Source: Artemisia argyi (lineage: Eukaryota; Streptophyta; Magnoliopsida; Asterales; Asteraceae). Taken from it: DNA of 64,000 bases. The notes under the pieces were generated by a model that did not search any database, was not told the origin of the DNA, and worked only from the letters and a program-made list of their open reading frames with translations. The position numbers and the translations under genes were made by a program. The stretch spans positions 46,001 to 110,000 of the forward strand of contig JARVZY010002398.1 of the NCBI GenBank assembly GCA_030686995.1. Direction: 5' to 3'. Shown here piece by piece: positions 47,494 through 60,574 of this stretch (its first letter is position 1; every line of letters starts with the position of its first letter).

Positions 47494-49257
47494 ATGCACA
47501 CTCGCTCAGCTAAAACTGAACCCATTTCACCTCTATCAGAACCTGAAAGAACTTTAAACAAAATAAAACGTAATAACAAAAGAGTTCCTATTTCTAAAAA
47601 ATACGAAAGACCCGAACAACCTCGTGTTCACTACACACCTGTTGACGATATATCAAACTTCAGATTTTATGTCAAATTAATCCAAATTTACGATCTAATG
47701 GATGACGCTGATAATGAACCAATGTGGGCCAACGATCATACCGTTACACCTACATCTGGACCAACTATTACTATTCCTAAAACCGCAAACAAATTTGCAA
47801 TCAAAGGGAATAACCTGACTCTTGTCAAGGGAAACCAATTTGATGGTCGAATTAAAACTGATCCTCACAAACACATTCATGAATTCCAAAGCGTATGCGA
47901 TATGTTCAAATACGGAGCTACCGAAACTGAAGCAGTAAGATTCATGATGTTTCCTCTATCTCTAACAGGAGAAGCTAAAACTTGGCTTGATGAACTCGAT
48001 GAAGGAACCATAGAATCATGGGACGAACTTCGTACTGCTTTCGTTAGTAGATATTTTCCTCTAGCTCTATTTGATAAACTTCTCGGAGAAATCCGAGGAT
48101 TCTCACAACGTGAAAATGAAAATCTAACCGAAGCCTGGCTTCGAATGAAAGAATTGCTAAGAAACTGTCATGGACATGGTCTGACAAAAAGCAATATAAT
48201 CAAAATCTTTTACCATGGTCTTGATGTAATAACTCAAGAAGCTTTAAATGCTGCGACCGGTGGTATATTCCTCTATAAAACACAAAATCAAGCGTATCAA
48301 CTCCTTGAAGACAAAGTTTTACTTAAGCTAGATTGGGCAAAAGAACAAAAACCAAAAACTTCTCTTCGTAAAACTGTTGCTTTCGCTGATGATGGCAATA
48401 GAAATTCTTATAATAATAAAATTATGGCAAGAATGGATGCCATGGCAATTAAAATGGATGCTCAGTACAAAGAAATGAAAGAACAACGTGAAAGTTGTAA
48501 TCACTGTGGCGGAAACCATGCTACCACAAATTGCAGTGATGATGACACACCTATGTCACGTGAAGAAGAAGCTAAATTTATGAACACTTTTAGACGCACC
48601 CGTTTCTATGAGAACTATCGTGATCGTGATCGAGAACGAGAACGATGGAGACCTAGTGCGAAGAATGAATATAATCGAGAACCTTACAAACAAGCAAACA
48701 CCGATGACAAACCTGATGTTCAAACTCAGCTGAATGATTTTATTAAAGCACAAAAATCAACAAACCTTTTCGTAAAAGATCAATACATGGACTTAAAAGA
48801 AAATTTTGAAGCCAAATTCGACAGATTCGCTGAAAAGCAATTAGGTCGAGCTTCTGGATCCCTTCCAAGTAACACTCAACCTAATCCTAAAAACAAACTG
48901 TATCAACCACCGCAAGCTCGTCATGAGCATGTGAATGCTATTACCACAAGAAATGGTACTTCTTATGAACCACCCATTGATCCTAGTCAAACTCAACAAC
49001 CTGTTGAAGTTTTCACTGATGAAGAAGAAGAAGATGATGATGATGATGAAACTGTCCCTCGTAAAGAAACCACAACTCCTGAAACACCAACACCTAAACC
49101 CTACAAACCTAGAATTCCATATCCTCAATGCTTAAGAAAAGAAAAAATGGAAGCTCATTATGGAAAATTTCTTGATATAATTCGAGCTGTCCGAATTAAT
49201 GTCTCTCTTGTTGATGTTTTAGCCGGAATGCCCAACTATGGGAAATTTCTCAAATAA
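47494..49257 (+). CDS. Athila-like gag protein
   Basis: An open 587-codon frame starting MHTRSAKTEPISPLSEPE, 55 bases after the nested element's right edge. Residues about 125-275 form the Ty3/Gypsy gag (capsid) domain: FMMFPLSLTGEAKTWLDEL, then WDELRTAFVSRYFP and LTEAWLRMKELLRNC. A zinc knuckle CNHCGGNHATTNC is near residue 334. A Glu/Asp run lies near residue 510, and the end resembles the lead into protease. The TAA at 49255-49257 is in frame with the protease that follows, so it is likely a nonsense change in a former gag-pol frame rather than a natural gag end. Gag would form the particle and bind RNA. Confidence 0.9.
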   Translation: MHTRSAKTEPISPLSEPERTLNKIKRNNKRVPISKKYERPEQPRVHYTPVDDISNFRFYVKLIQIYDLMDDADNEPMWANDHTVTPTSGPTITIPKTANKFAIKGNNLTLVKGNQFDGRIKTDPHKHIHEFQSVCDMFKYGATETEAVRFMMFPLSLTGEAKTWLDELDEGTIESWDELRTAFVSRYFPLALFDKLLGEIRGFSQRENENLTEAWLRMKELLRNCHGHGLTKSNIIKIFYHGLDVITQEALNAATGGIFLYKTQNQAYQLLEDKVLLKLDWAKEQKPKTSLRKTVAFADDGNRNSYNNKIMARMDAMAIKMDAQYKEMKEQRESCNHCGGNHATTNCSDDDTPMSREEEAKFMNTFRRTRFYENYRDRDRERERWRPSAKNEYNREPYKQANTDDKPDVQTQLNDFIKAQKSTNLFVKDQYMDLKENFEAKFDRFAEKQLGRASGSLPSNTQPNPKNKLYQPPQARHEHVNAITTRNGTSYEPPIDPSQTQQPVEVFTDEEEEDDDDDETVPRKETTTPETPTPKPYKPRIPYPQCLRKEKMEAHYGKFLDIIRAVRINVSLVDVLAGMPNYGKFLK

Positions 49258-50247
49258 CTTGTTAGTAACAAAAGCAAACTCGAACAAGTTTCAGCAACTT
49301 TCCTTAATGAAGAATGTTCAGCTATCGTTCAAAACAAAATTCCACCAAAACTTGGAGACCCAGGAAGTTTCCTGATTCCTTGTACTTTCAGAAAAACATT
49401 CTCGTGCAATGCTCTAGCCGATCTTGGTGCTAGCATTAATCTGATGTCGTATTCTCTATTTGCTAAATTATCAATTAAAATGCTTAAACCAACTAAGATA
49501 AGTGTTCGATTAGCTGACCGATCTTTCCAATATCCTATTGGAATAGCTGAGAACATGTTAGTTGAAGTTGGCAAATTCACCTTTCCAGTTGATTTCGTTA
49601 TCCTAGAAATGGAAGAAGATAGCAAAGTACCCCTAATCTTAGGAAGACCTTTTCTCCATACAGCCGATGTTATGATTCGAGTTAAACAGAAACAACTCAA
49701 TCTTGGAGTTGGAAAAAAAAGAATGATTTTCTCCATAGACAAGGCTATGAAACACTCTTACTCTAACGATGAAACATGCTTTAGAATTGATGTTATCGAT
49801 GAAATTCTCGAAGATGATTTCGATGAACTGCTAGATGAATTTAATCAATTACTGTACTCAGTCGATGGAACACTTATTGAACACAAAGTTATGGCTGAAT
49901 ATGATCAATTCATGGCTATGACCCTCGAAGATAAAAATGAAAGATCCGATGACGAGGAAAATAATGAAGAATTATCATTTGAGAAAATAAACCCTAACAA
50001 TGAACTTAGAATTAAAAACTCTATCGAAGAACCACCTACTGATCTCATTCTCAAACCATTACCAGACCATCTGGAATATGCTTTCTTGGAAGGAGAATCG
50101 TTACTTCCAGTCATAATTTCATCTAAACTCTCTGAAAGAAAAAAAGGAAAATTAATTTCAGTTCTAAAAAACCACAAAAGATCATTTGCTTGGAAAACTA
50201 GTGACATACCTGGGATTTGTTCATCTTTCTGTAAACACAAAATTTAG
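49258..50247 (+). pseudogene. Athila-like protease and protease-RT linker
   Basis: Same frame as gag after its TAA. The retropepsin active site is in CNALADLGASINLMSYS, with Leu-Gly after Asp rather than Thr/Ser-Gly, as is usual in this lineage. ILEMEEDSKVPLILGRPFL, the second conserved block, follows. A variable acidic linker then leads to SDIPGICSSFCKHKI and the TAG at 50245-50247. The next segment continues in the same frame. Confidence 0.88.
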
Positions 50248-51150
50248 TTAATAGATGATAAGAAACCAGTGGTTCAAAAGCAAAGAAGACTCAATCCGAA
50301 TATGAAAGAAGTTGTCAAGAAGGAAGTTGTCAAACTCCTTGACTCAGGAATCATCTACCCTATAGCAGATAGCCCATGGGTAAGTCCTATTCATTGTGTA
50401 CCCAAGAAAGGTGGTATAACAGTAGTGACTAATGAAAATGACGAACTTGTCACGACTAGAACTGTCACTAGTTGGCGCATATGTATTAACTACAGAAAAC
50501 TAAATGAAGCCACAGAAAAAGATCATTTCCTCTCCCATTCATGGACCAAATGTTAGAAAGACTAGCGGGAAATGAATATTTCTGTTTTCTAGATGGATTC
50601 TCCGAATATTTCCAAATACCAATCGATCAAATGGATCAAGAGAAAACAACATTTACTTGTCCTTTCGGAACCTTTGCGTATCGAAGTATGCCCTTTGGCT
50701 TATGTAATGCACCTGCTACTTTTTAAAGGTGTATGATAGCAATATTTCATAATAAGATTGAAGAATTCATGGAAGTTTTCATGGATGATTTTTCAGTCTT
50801 TGGAAATTCTTTCGATAAATGCCTAAGTAATCTAGATAAAATGCTTCAAATTTGTGAAGACACAAATCTTGTGCTTAATTGGGAAAAATGTCACTTCATG
50901 GTCAAAGAAGGTATTGTGCTCGGACATAAAGTGTCAGGAGCAGGACTTCAAAAGTTGATGTAATCTCGAAACTTCCACCACCTACTAATGTGAAAGGCAT
51001 TAGAAGCTTTTTAGGACATGCTGGATTCTATCATGATTTATTAAAGATTTCTCAAAAATCGCTCGACCTTCAACTAAACTTATAGAAAAGGATATTACCT
51101 TTGAATTCGATGACGAATGTCAAAAAGTTTTTGAAACTCTCAAAGAGAAA
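50248..51150 (+). pseudogene. Athila-like reverse transcriptase
   Basis: Landmarks in order are VVQKQRRLNPNMKEVVKKEV, SPWVSPIHCVPKKGG, WRICINYRKLNEAT, DQMLERLAGNEYFCFLDG, FGTFAYRSMPFGLCNAPATF, then FMDDFSVFGNSFD, which holds the catalytic DD pair (about 50775-50813), and WEKCHFMVKEGIVLGHKVS. Breaks are a one-base loss near 50535, a TAA at 50724-50726 (likely Gln), a deletion near 50955 and another shift near 51035. It makes the element's cDNA when intact. Confidence 0.9.
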
Positions 51151-51645
51151 CTCACATGTACACCGATTATAATAAGTCCAAATTCGAACTTACCATTTGA
51201 ATTAATGTGTGATGCAAGCAATTTTGTTGTCGGAGCTGTCTTAGGACAGAAAGATGGTAGACATTTCCATCCTATCTACTTTGCTAGCAAGACACTCAAT
51301 GCTGCTCAACAAAACTACACCGTTACTGAAAAAGAACTCATGGCCGTTGTGTTTGCATTCGATAAATTTCAAGCATATCTAGTTCTATCCAAAATTGTGG
51401 TCTATACAGATCATTTCGCTCTCAGATATCTGTTTAAAAAGCAAGATGCTAAACCACGTCTTATTCGTTGGATTATGCTTTTGCAAGAATTTGATATAGA
51501 AATCAAAGACACGAAAGGTGTTGAAAACATAGCCGCCGATCATTTGTCTCGTTTTGAAAATGAGGATGAAGAAATAGAAATTGAAATAAATGATAATTTT
51601 CCGGACGAAACCCTTAATTCAATTAGTTCTCCAGACACGCCTTGA
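51151..51645 (+). pseudogene. Athila-like RNase H
   Basis: An open stretch from 51205 has CDASNFVVGAVLGQKDG (first catalytic Asp), IYFASKTLNAAQQNYTVTEK (catalytic Glu), YTDHFALRYLFKKQDAKPR, then the end motif NIAADHLSRFE. The frame stops at 51643-51645 because of an upstream or local shift. The lead-in TCTPIIISPN can be read before 51205 in a disturbed frame. Confidence 0.9.
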
Positions 51646-52931
51646 TTCACAGACATTTCAAACTATCCAGCGGGGGACATACTAAGAAAAGGAATGACTC
51701 ACCAAGAGAAAAGAAAATTCTTCTCAGATATAAAAAATATTTTTGGGATGAACCATACTTATTCAAAATCTGTCCTAACGGAATAATCCGTAGATGTATC
51801 TCTGGACCTGAAACTCGTGCTATTCTTGATAAATGTCACCATGGACCCACCGATGGACATTATGGTGCTAACGCTACCGCTAAAAAAGTATTCGAATCTG
51901 GATTCTATTGGCCAACAATTCTAAAAGAAGCACATACTCTAGTTCGCCTTTGCAAATCATGTCAGAAAACTGGAAACATTTCTAAAAGAGATGAAATGCC
52001 TATGAATTACATTCAAGTCTGCGAAATTTTTGACATCTGGGGTATAGACTTTATGGGACCATTTCCTAAATCATCAAAATTCGAATATATCCTAGTCGCT
52101 GTTGACTATGTCTCAAAATGAGCAGAAGCCCAAGCTCTTCAAACTAATGATGCCAAAGTTGTTATAACATTTCTTAAGAAACTATTCTGTCGATTTGGAA
52201 TACCTAAAGCTCTAATTAGCGACAGAGGAACTCATTTTTGCAATAAATTAATGGAAAAAGCTATGAAAAGATATGGACTTAACCATCGGTTCTCTACATC
52301 ATATCACCCTCAAACTAGTGGTCAAGTTGAAAATACTAACAAAGCTCTTAAAATAATACTTGAAAAAACAGTTAAAGAAAATCCAGCTGTTTGGTCAAGG
52401 AAATTAGATGATGCTCTATAGGCATTCAGAACTGCTTATACAACTCCAACTGGAACAACACCATACAAACTCATATATGGTAAAGTATGCCACCTGCCAT
52501 TTGACTTAGAACACCGTACATACTGAGCACTTAAAAATTGTAACCTAGATCTTATAGCAGCCGGTGAAAAACAGATGTTTCAACTTCATGAATTAGACGA
52601 ACTACGCTTTTATGCTTATGAAAACTCTCGTCTTTATAAAGAAAAAACTAAAGTCTGGCATGACCGGAAATTAAAAATGAGAAAAGAATTCAAGAAAGGA
52701 GATAAAGTCCTACTATTTCAATCAAAATTCAAAATCAAACAACCAAAACTTACAAGCCGCTGGGTTGGACCTTATACTGTGAAACACCAATATCCAAATG
52801 GATATGTTGAATTATATGGACGTGATAATAAAAGTTTTATAGTCAATGGTCACAGGCTTAAACTATATAATGAGGAAGAAAGTTTCAACGATAGAAGGGA
52901 AGAATCAACACCATTCTTTCCAATTGACTAA
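51646..52931 (+). pseudogene. Athila-like integrase
   Basis: The zinc-binding HHCC region reads [19 protein letters not shown], then [10 protein letters not shown]. The core has [12 protein letters not shown] (first Asp), ALISDRGTHFCNKLM (second Asp) and SYHPQTSGQVENTNKALK (Glu). The C-terminal part ends WVGPYTVKHQYPNGYVELYG and the stop at 52931. Three nonsense codons stand where Trp is expected: TGA 52119-52121, TAG 52419-52421 and TGA 52524-52526, all single G-to-A changes. The last 118 codons (52575-52931) are open. Confidence 0.9.
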
Positions 52932-53430
<499 letters not shown>

Positions 53431-55660
53431 ACTTATAATTATTCTTTTGATGGTGTTAGTTAACTAAAATTCATTTTAAGGATGGGGAACTTAATTATTA
53501 TTTTGATGGTATTATTTAACGGAACACCAATCTTTTATTTATTTTCTTTCTTCATGCATTAAATAAATAATTTGGTATGCTTATATATTACTTATTAGTT
53601 AACGGGAAATAATTTTCAGAGAAGGTGTTTTTGACGTTCATTTTAATTGTTAATGGGGTTAATACTTTTATTTAGAAGACATGATTTTTTTACTTTTAAA
53701 TATGACAAGCTTTAAATTCTTAATTAGGTATTATTATAAATTGAAATACAAACAAATTAAGGTGTTCAAAATGCTTTTACTTACTAGATAAAATTTAAAA
53801 AATTTTATGCATGTATAAATTTTTTTATTTATTGTTTTACATAATGATTTTAGAGCCAATGTCGCGGTAGTCTCCCTCGCCAAATGAGACCCTAATGATT
53901 TCGAGGAATCTCGAAAACAGACCTTTATGTAATATCCTCGGGTCTTTCCAATTACTTATGATCCAAAATAAGATCCTCAACCAGAACATAAACCACACCG
54001 GTTGCTACAGTAGCTTTTAAAAAGTAAATGTTACCCTATATTTCACTGCTGTGACAGTGTTAGTTAACTCTAGTCCCATTATTTGACAAAATTGGTTACA
54101 GTTAATGCTCTCATTGTCGTTGTCAAGACCATTAGGAAACTGAACTTGATGTCATCACCAGCGTCATAGTGAAAATAGTAAATACACGGTGAATGCACTA
54201 ATAATTATTGAACATATATACAATGGAACTTCACCTACTTATATATATTATGACTTTCACATTTTTACACTTATAAATAAATATAAACTTGCACTTCAAT
54301 TTAATAGTAGGTAAACATGCAAATATTGTTGATCAAACAAATTATTTGACCTGAATAACACATTTGTAAATTGCATAAAAATAAATTGTAAAAACAAATC
54401 AGTGACATCAAATAAAAAAAAACTCCAAGTTCACTCACTTTCAACTTACCATCCACAAGAATTTTGATTTAAAATTCTTCCTTATTCCATTATTATGACT
54501 ACTCATATAGTCATATCTACAATAGTCCTTGATATGTTTTGAATCTTCTTTGCAAGATTATCAATAGTGATCTTCTCCTCATGATTCCCTTTAATAGTAT
54601 TACCTTTTGTGGTGATAATCATGGCTGAGTTTAGAGTGATTAAATAAAGGAAATGACCAAGTCACTTGAAGCTTCTTGGCGCGTGAATGATTTGCCTGTA
54701 AATAATAAAACACACTATCGGTACGGGTTTTGTATGAGTTTGTATAGCATTTATATTCAAACAATTAGCTTCCCCAAGTATGAACGGTAATATACAGGTT
54801 CAAACAGGGATCCGATAAATCACTTGAACCATGAAGATGTGAATGATTCTTTTAAATCGGAAACATCATTATGCATCCATTTTTGACATCTCGGAAATCT
54901 ACTCATTCTCTTTTTGGCTAAATAGTTATTTCACCCATTTGAGATACACAAAACCAAAATTAACGGACCATTCATAAGTATGTGGGCCAAAAATTTCATC
55001 TCTATGTAGTGTATTATGGTTGCCAACATTAAAATCTCATGAGAATATCACCCATTAGCTTCTTAAGAATCTTGTGAGTTTGTTGCTTTTCTAGTGAGCC
55101 TGTTCCTAATACTTCGATAGCATGTAGATACTCAGTTAAATTGAAACCATTACTCATAGTAGCTGATTAGACATATTAATAATGAAATTCCATAACCTCT
55201 TGAGAAGGATGGTGTGTATATGGTTAGTGAAGTTGTTGATCTCCCTGTGTACCTATCTATATTTATGTTTAAGTTCCTTTGGTGTGAATGCAGTGAACTA
55301 ACATTCAAATAGATAAAACATATTACTTCAAAAGAGTATAAGGATATGAACCTCATTAATCACAATTTGGTATCGTGTTCCTAATACATCAATTTCAGAA
55401 ATGGCCAAGTGAATAATTGAAAACTCCAAGATCCGGCCTGCTGGTTCATTCCCGAAAAAAAAAAATTAAAAATCTTAAACCACACGTGAATGATATGATA
55501 CATAATACAATAATTAGCTGCAAGTGGCGAGATCTAACTGAAGGTAATTCATCAGCAGCGTCAGAATCTGCTATTTCAAGAATAAGATATTTTAACGACA
55601 GAACGAAATGTATGCTTAAAAGATGAAAGATTTAGAGAAAGGTAAAAAATGCTCACACTG
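53431..55660. other. AT-rich interior of first Helitron, no clear gene
   Basis: No long frame and no recognised domain. Around 54050-54180 the minus strand has one short exon-like frame containing GLDNDNESINCNQFC, which I cannot place. Confidence 0.5.
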
Positions 55661-55812
55661 ATTAGCAATATTTGTCAAGGCAACATTGCCACCTGCAGTA
55701 GCTGTGACTGTACATGTCTGTACATTCCCCTGAGCAGCGCCATTATTTGCTGCCATCTGTGTGGACATACATCGATGGACATTCCGTGTAGGAGGCTGTA
55801 CGTGCCCGTGAG
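55661..55812 (-). pseudogene. Captured exon, unrecognised
   Basis: An acceptor (GTTAACAG) and a donor-like GTGTGAG bound a frame open for about 50 codons, with TRNVHRCMSTQMAANNGAAQ and TVTATAGGNVALTNI. The Ala/Asn/Thr-rich composition gives no family. It is on the same strand as the other fragments. Confidence 0.4.
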
Positions 55813-57240
55813 CTGTTAACCAAAAAAATAAAACAATGTCAAAGAGTAACTTTTAAACACAGATAACCAAGAGTATTTGTGAAAGAAAAAAAAAAACAAA
55901 CAAACCTTCAGCACAATCACTGTTCTTTCGAGACAGGTAACATGAGGAGTATGATAATCCGATATTGTTTTCTCAAAATTGTTAGACAGCCATTGAAAAA
56001 GATCTGGATATATACTTACGATATAGAATATATGCTTACTGAGAGGTTATAACCATATGCACCATATAGTTTCTAAACTCAATTTGCACAAGTCATTAAA
56101 TGAATACCTAAGAGCCTTCAAGTTACTCAAAGTGCTTGAGCTCAAGGGTAATGCATGACATCATTATCTTCAAAACCACCACTGTTATGAACTTCTATAC
56201 ACTCTATCAATAACATATTTATATACCATTAAATAAAAATTTGAGGATAAGAAAGACCGCGTTTGACCATTCCATGTTACCAGACATTATTAGAAATCAA
56301 AATAAAAAATCAACTTAACTGTTATACGACATTTGAGTTTAATATGAGCAATAATCTTAATGAAGAAATGGAAACCAAATCATTTTAAAAGTACATATAG
56401 GTAGAGATGCCAAAAACACGGCATAAATGCAAATGAGTATATGCAAAATACTGACGTGCTCAAACAGGTTAAGTTTAATTCAATTTCTTAAATAGCATCA
56501 TGTATTACTAAACAGGTCAATTCGAGTTTTGTTTTATCTAGATACGGGTCGAACGGGTCAGTAGCCCAATATGTATTTTACACTGTCTTAATTAAGTTTT
56601 CAATGCCCTAAAATGTTTAACGTCATGTTTTAATATAACTCATAACATTCTACAATGTCCATTAACTTATAGTCTTAAGCCAACCCTCTATGCAAAATAA
56701 GTGACTTGATAATATCCATATTACAATGGATTTATACATGTAGGAATTATCAGGTATCTATCACCGTTAAGGTTAGATCCTTAGTTATATCAAAAGATTT
56801 TAAAAACCTTACATCAACAACAAAACTACATAGTATTTAACTGTTTTTTTCTTTACTCCTTTTTGAAAATTTTTATATATTACATTCATTAAATCAGAGA
56901 GATTCGTGAAGATTATATTAAAACTCACATTTATGTTTTACCTAAAAATTATCAAATTGACGATGAGGAAAGTTACTGAAACAGTCCCGGGTAAAAAAAA
57001 CAATATAATAAAGCAATTCTTAAGTACAGGTTAGTGACAAGATTTTGGTTCAGACACTACCATGTAGATATGGAAACTTCAACCCATTTAATTGTGAGTG
57101 GCTTCATTTGGGTTGTGTTTAATTTCACCCGGATCAAATATTAAAATAGGTAAAAGGACATACCATTTTTTTCTGGTGCAAGCATGTCTTTAAAGTTTCC
57201 AATTCTTGCTTCTTATTTTCTGTCCATTAACATCTAATAT
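55813..57240. other. Helitron interior without recognised genes
   Basis: AT-rich, with short frames only. It probably includes introns of captured genes or filler; I see no repeat or element end. Confidence 0.5.
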
Positions 57241-57745
57241 ATACGTTAAGCACACAGACCTTGAGTTCATTGATCTGGTCAAGGGCTCCAAGGGAGTGTT
57301 AGCATCCACTACAAACAATTTAAACAAAAATAATTACCGACAAAACACGTAACCAATCATCAGTCTTTGACAAACATAAGAACAATTGTGAATGTTTATA
57401 TGAGAATTAACCTTTTGTTAAGCTTGAGAACAGCGTTAGAAACACGATGGAAGTTATCCATGAGAACTTTGTATTTCTTTGTCCCGCCTTCATATGAATA
57501 AAAGGACGACTGGCTTTAGAAAGTGTACGACTGTACATATATAGGAGGTATTATACACGGGCTATATAAATAAAAATTAAAAATACATAAAATCTCACAT
57601 TATTTAGCTGTAAGTACCAGTAGAAATGGTGTGGAGTTTGCCACCTGTTTCAACAATGTAAATTCTGAGATTATCAAACCAATAAGAATACTTAGATGAA
57701 CGTCTAGCCAAAATGATGTTGCACTCTCGTACTTCTGGTTGTACA
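57241..57745 (-). pseudogene. Captured exons, unrecognised
   Basis: Three exon-like pieces on the minus strand: 57745-57605 with NLRIYIVETGGKLHTIST in one frame; 57530-57425 with GGTKKYKVLMDNFHRVSNA; and about 57310-57255 with LGALDQINELK followed by a GT donor. They could be consecutive exons of one gene, but I do not recognise it, and the frame of the first piece is ambiguous. Confidence 0.4.
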
Positions 57746-58187
57746 CATTAGTGATCTGACACCATCAAAAGAAATTCAAAAAACCAAATGTTAGTATTGA
57801 TTTTTACCTCCCTCAACGTTCGTATATCAATAGAGGTTAAACAGGATATTTTTTCCGGGTTGAGACAGGACTGGGGTAAACCCGAGAAACGTTTTCTCCA
57901 AGTAAATTTTTGACCCGTTCAGATGCTGTTTCATTAAATATAAGGTAAAAAATAGGCAACTTTTGACCCATTCGACAATTCGGATATTTGACCGGTTTCA
58001 TTTTTAGCTCAAGTGTTATTTTACATGTTTGAATTGCTAAAGGTGCAAAATAACATAAATTCATTTATAAGTTTACATGTCAAAATTGTAACCTTTAGAC
58101 AGGGCAAATAGACATTTGAGCTCAAAAGAACCAATAATGAATTTAACATAACTATTAGTTTTTTAGAACATGAGAGAGACCTAATAC

Positions 58188-58283
58188 CTCATTTATTTTG
58201 AAAAGATCAATGTCATCAACCTTAAGACCTGCTGACTTCAGGTGCTCATATATTACTTATTCAGGGATAGGATCTTGTACCTA
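58188..58283 (-). pseudogene. Captured exon, possibly thiolase-like
   Basis: Bounded by TTAG and GAG/GTATTA splice-like sites. The frame contains LKSAGLKVDDIDLFKINE, which resembles a conserved block of acetyl-CoA acyltransferases (thiolases), but the preceding residues do not fit and include a stop. The assignment is weak. Confidence 0.25.
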
Positions 58284-58334
58284 ATTACATGATCAATTGT
58301 TAGCATGTATCAACTCATTTGACAGAATTTAAAA

Positions 58335-58442
58335 ATCGCCATGGATAGAAAAGTTATCAGTCCACTCATTGCTCTAAGTAAAGTCAAGTCCAACAATAAG
58401 GTTGGAAGACTCGAGCCCTGCATGTGAAAGTTCTTCGGTCAC
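58335..58442 (-). pseudogene. Captured RGLG/copine-like fragment
   Basis: After an acceptor (TGTGTAG) the frame reads VTEELSHAGLESSNLIVGLDF, then a stop in place of a Lys-type codon, then SNEWTDNFSIHG. This is the start of the copine (vWA-like) domain of plant RGLG-type RING ubiquitin ligases, where the xGLESSNLIxGxDFTxSNEW pattern is conserved. Only this piece is present, without the rest of the domain or RING, so it is a captured fragment. Confidence 0.65.
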
Positions 58443-59270
58443 CTACACATAAAGTAGATGCTTACAAACTTTATATCAGAACCACAAGAAAAAGGTTGTT
58501 AAGGATTGTGTTTCATAATTTATTACATAGATTATTGTGTTTGCAGTCTGAAGAAACTTTGTTTCTATAAGAGGTGGCAATATGAAATCATCCAATCCAA
58601 ACAAAATATATCTAACTAATCTTGCAGAACAACTCAACTGTAACCCAGTCACACATAATCCGTTTCAAAGAGGTTAAACATTTAGAATTTATAGTTTACT
58701 TTTTTTTAATATTGTTCTTTTACCCACAAGCCGGCCCGAGGACTGCACTTAATTTACAATCACCCCTAACCCATAACGGAGCTAGATAGGGGGTGTCCCG
58801 CAGTGTAACAGGAACCCGATGAGACATAGAAACTATGTTTGGTAATGTTAAATTTCTTACAAAACTGTGACTTCCTAATTGCAACTGGTCCAAAAAAATT
58901 TTGTGCCCTTATATTATGATTGAATTTTGTTGTGCACCCGATCCCTTTAAACCTGGTTTAGTTCCCATTCCCTAAGCCACATATTTTCATGTTGTGTCGC
59001 ACAATGCCACCCTAATTCTTGTGTTTAGATATAGTAAATTCGTATATGATTATTCAGGGGTTGTTTATATTAAATATTTGACTAATCATATATAACTAAA
59101 CACTCGAACATCTAATAGAACCACATCTAAACAATATATGGTACAGTTGAATAAGCCCTTAAGTCTCAAAATAAGCCAGAAAAAAGGCTTATTAAATATA
59201 AGCCAAAATCAAATGAGCTCATAAGTCCACATTTAAGCTTAAACAAACACCCACTAAAAGCTACATTGTA
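58443..59270. other. Helitron interior without recognised genes
   Basis: No frame of note. It includes an irregular AT-rich stretch near 59030-59230 and no element termini. Confidence 0.5.
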
Positions 59271-59274
59271 GTAC

Positions 59275-59975
59275 CTCTAAAGTGGCAAATGATTCTTTAG
59301 CCATACTGTAATCCTCATGAACAGAGCTCATAAACAGCAAAGCTTCAAGATGTTTGAATGCATGTGGGATCTCTGCCAAGTATTTAAGAAAACGCGAGTT
59401 GGTTTATGTCACCATTATATGATCTAAGTTTTAGTTCTTCAACTTTGAGTCGGTGCCACAAAAAAAATGCAATGAGCTCGGCAGGAAGCTTAGTGCCTGA
59501 TCACACGCTCAGTTCAAAATAAATAAAATGTTCAGTTGTAATGCATGAAAAAGCAACAAAGTTTGTATCACCTTTTTTAACTGCATCAGACTTGTTCAGT
59601 TATCACGTTCAATGCTTTTAAAAGAAACGCTAAATTCTATGATTTTTTAACCTCAATAAGCTGAACGAACTTGGTTGGTGATTGTATGTTTTACATCAAT
59701 CTTTGAACGTTATTTCTTATTTTGAGCAGCCACGTAGCCAAATAGACCTACCATCGTCTCCTCAAAAAATCTGTTAATTAACAATACTTGAGAGCATATT
59801 TAAAACAAAATGTGTAGTGTAATAGTAGCTTGATATCAAATCTTACTCAAATGATCCATCTCTAAGATGGTGCCAGACCATTAAATGGCCTTGAACAACG
59901 TTCACTTTGTCCCAGAAAAACGGCTTTAGGTTTGTTCTTGCAAACTGATCAGGGGTTTCAATCTTATCCCTTCCA
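59275..59975 (-). pseudogene. Captured formin FH2 fragment (four exon pieces)
   Basis: Exon 59975-59847 starts after a TTTGCAG acceptor and reads LKPFFWDKVNV, then MVWHHLRDGSF, ending at a GTAAGA donor. The next exon begins at 59770 (acceptor TTAACAG) and joins in phase to give GSFEFFEETMVGLFGY, then a stop. A third piece near 59497 reads GTKLPAELI. A fourth (about 59400-59275) reads FLKYLAEIPHAFKHLEALLF, then KESFATLE and a GT donor. This is the order of the formin FH2 actin-nucleating domain, N-terminal half. Stops and missing parts show it is not functional. Confidence 0.75.
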
Positions 59976-60574
59976 CTGCAAATCACCTCAATAAACATAT
60001 ACGTTAAATAAACATATTTAACTCAATGATTTTCTCACCAAAAATTCCAGAAATCACATTGTGGCCACTAAGAGCCTGTTCTCCATATAGAACAACACCA
60101 TTATTTTGACTTGCCTAGGGTAGTGAGCCTCCAGCCTTCAAGGAAGTTGATGGTTCCCCGAACCCAAGGATTAACTCATTCTTTTGGGCTATTTACCTAC
60201 ATTAACCAAGTACAATTATTAAGGAGATAAACCTTTCAAAAAACATATCAATGACCACTTTATTTCAATGACTAATGGATGATTAAGTTAATCTTATCAA
60301 ATTAAGTTATTCTTGGTAAGAGAACATCAATAGGTATGTATGACTCAAAATTAATAGCTTTGAATATGAAATAAGTAAAACTAAATTGTAATTCTCTGTG
60401 AGAATCAAACTTCAAGTTTAAACTGATGAAAATTCCCTTGTCAGATGCACAATAAATCCCCCGCAATACGAATAATTTTTTGATGAAAACTCAAGATAAC
60501 TCGAGAAGATTTACAGAAACACTATTAGATAACCCTTAACTTACAACGATTTCCTCACCATATCTTCGTAAACA

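Noticed and set aside
58188..58283. Firm thiolase assignment for the captured exon
   Set aside because: Only the DDIDLF-INE block fits; the upstream residues and an in-frame stop do not, so it was kept only as a weak possibility.
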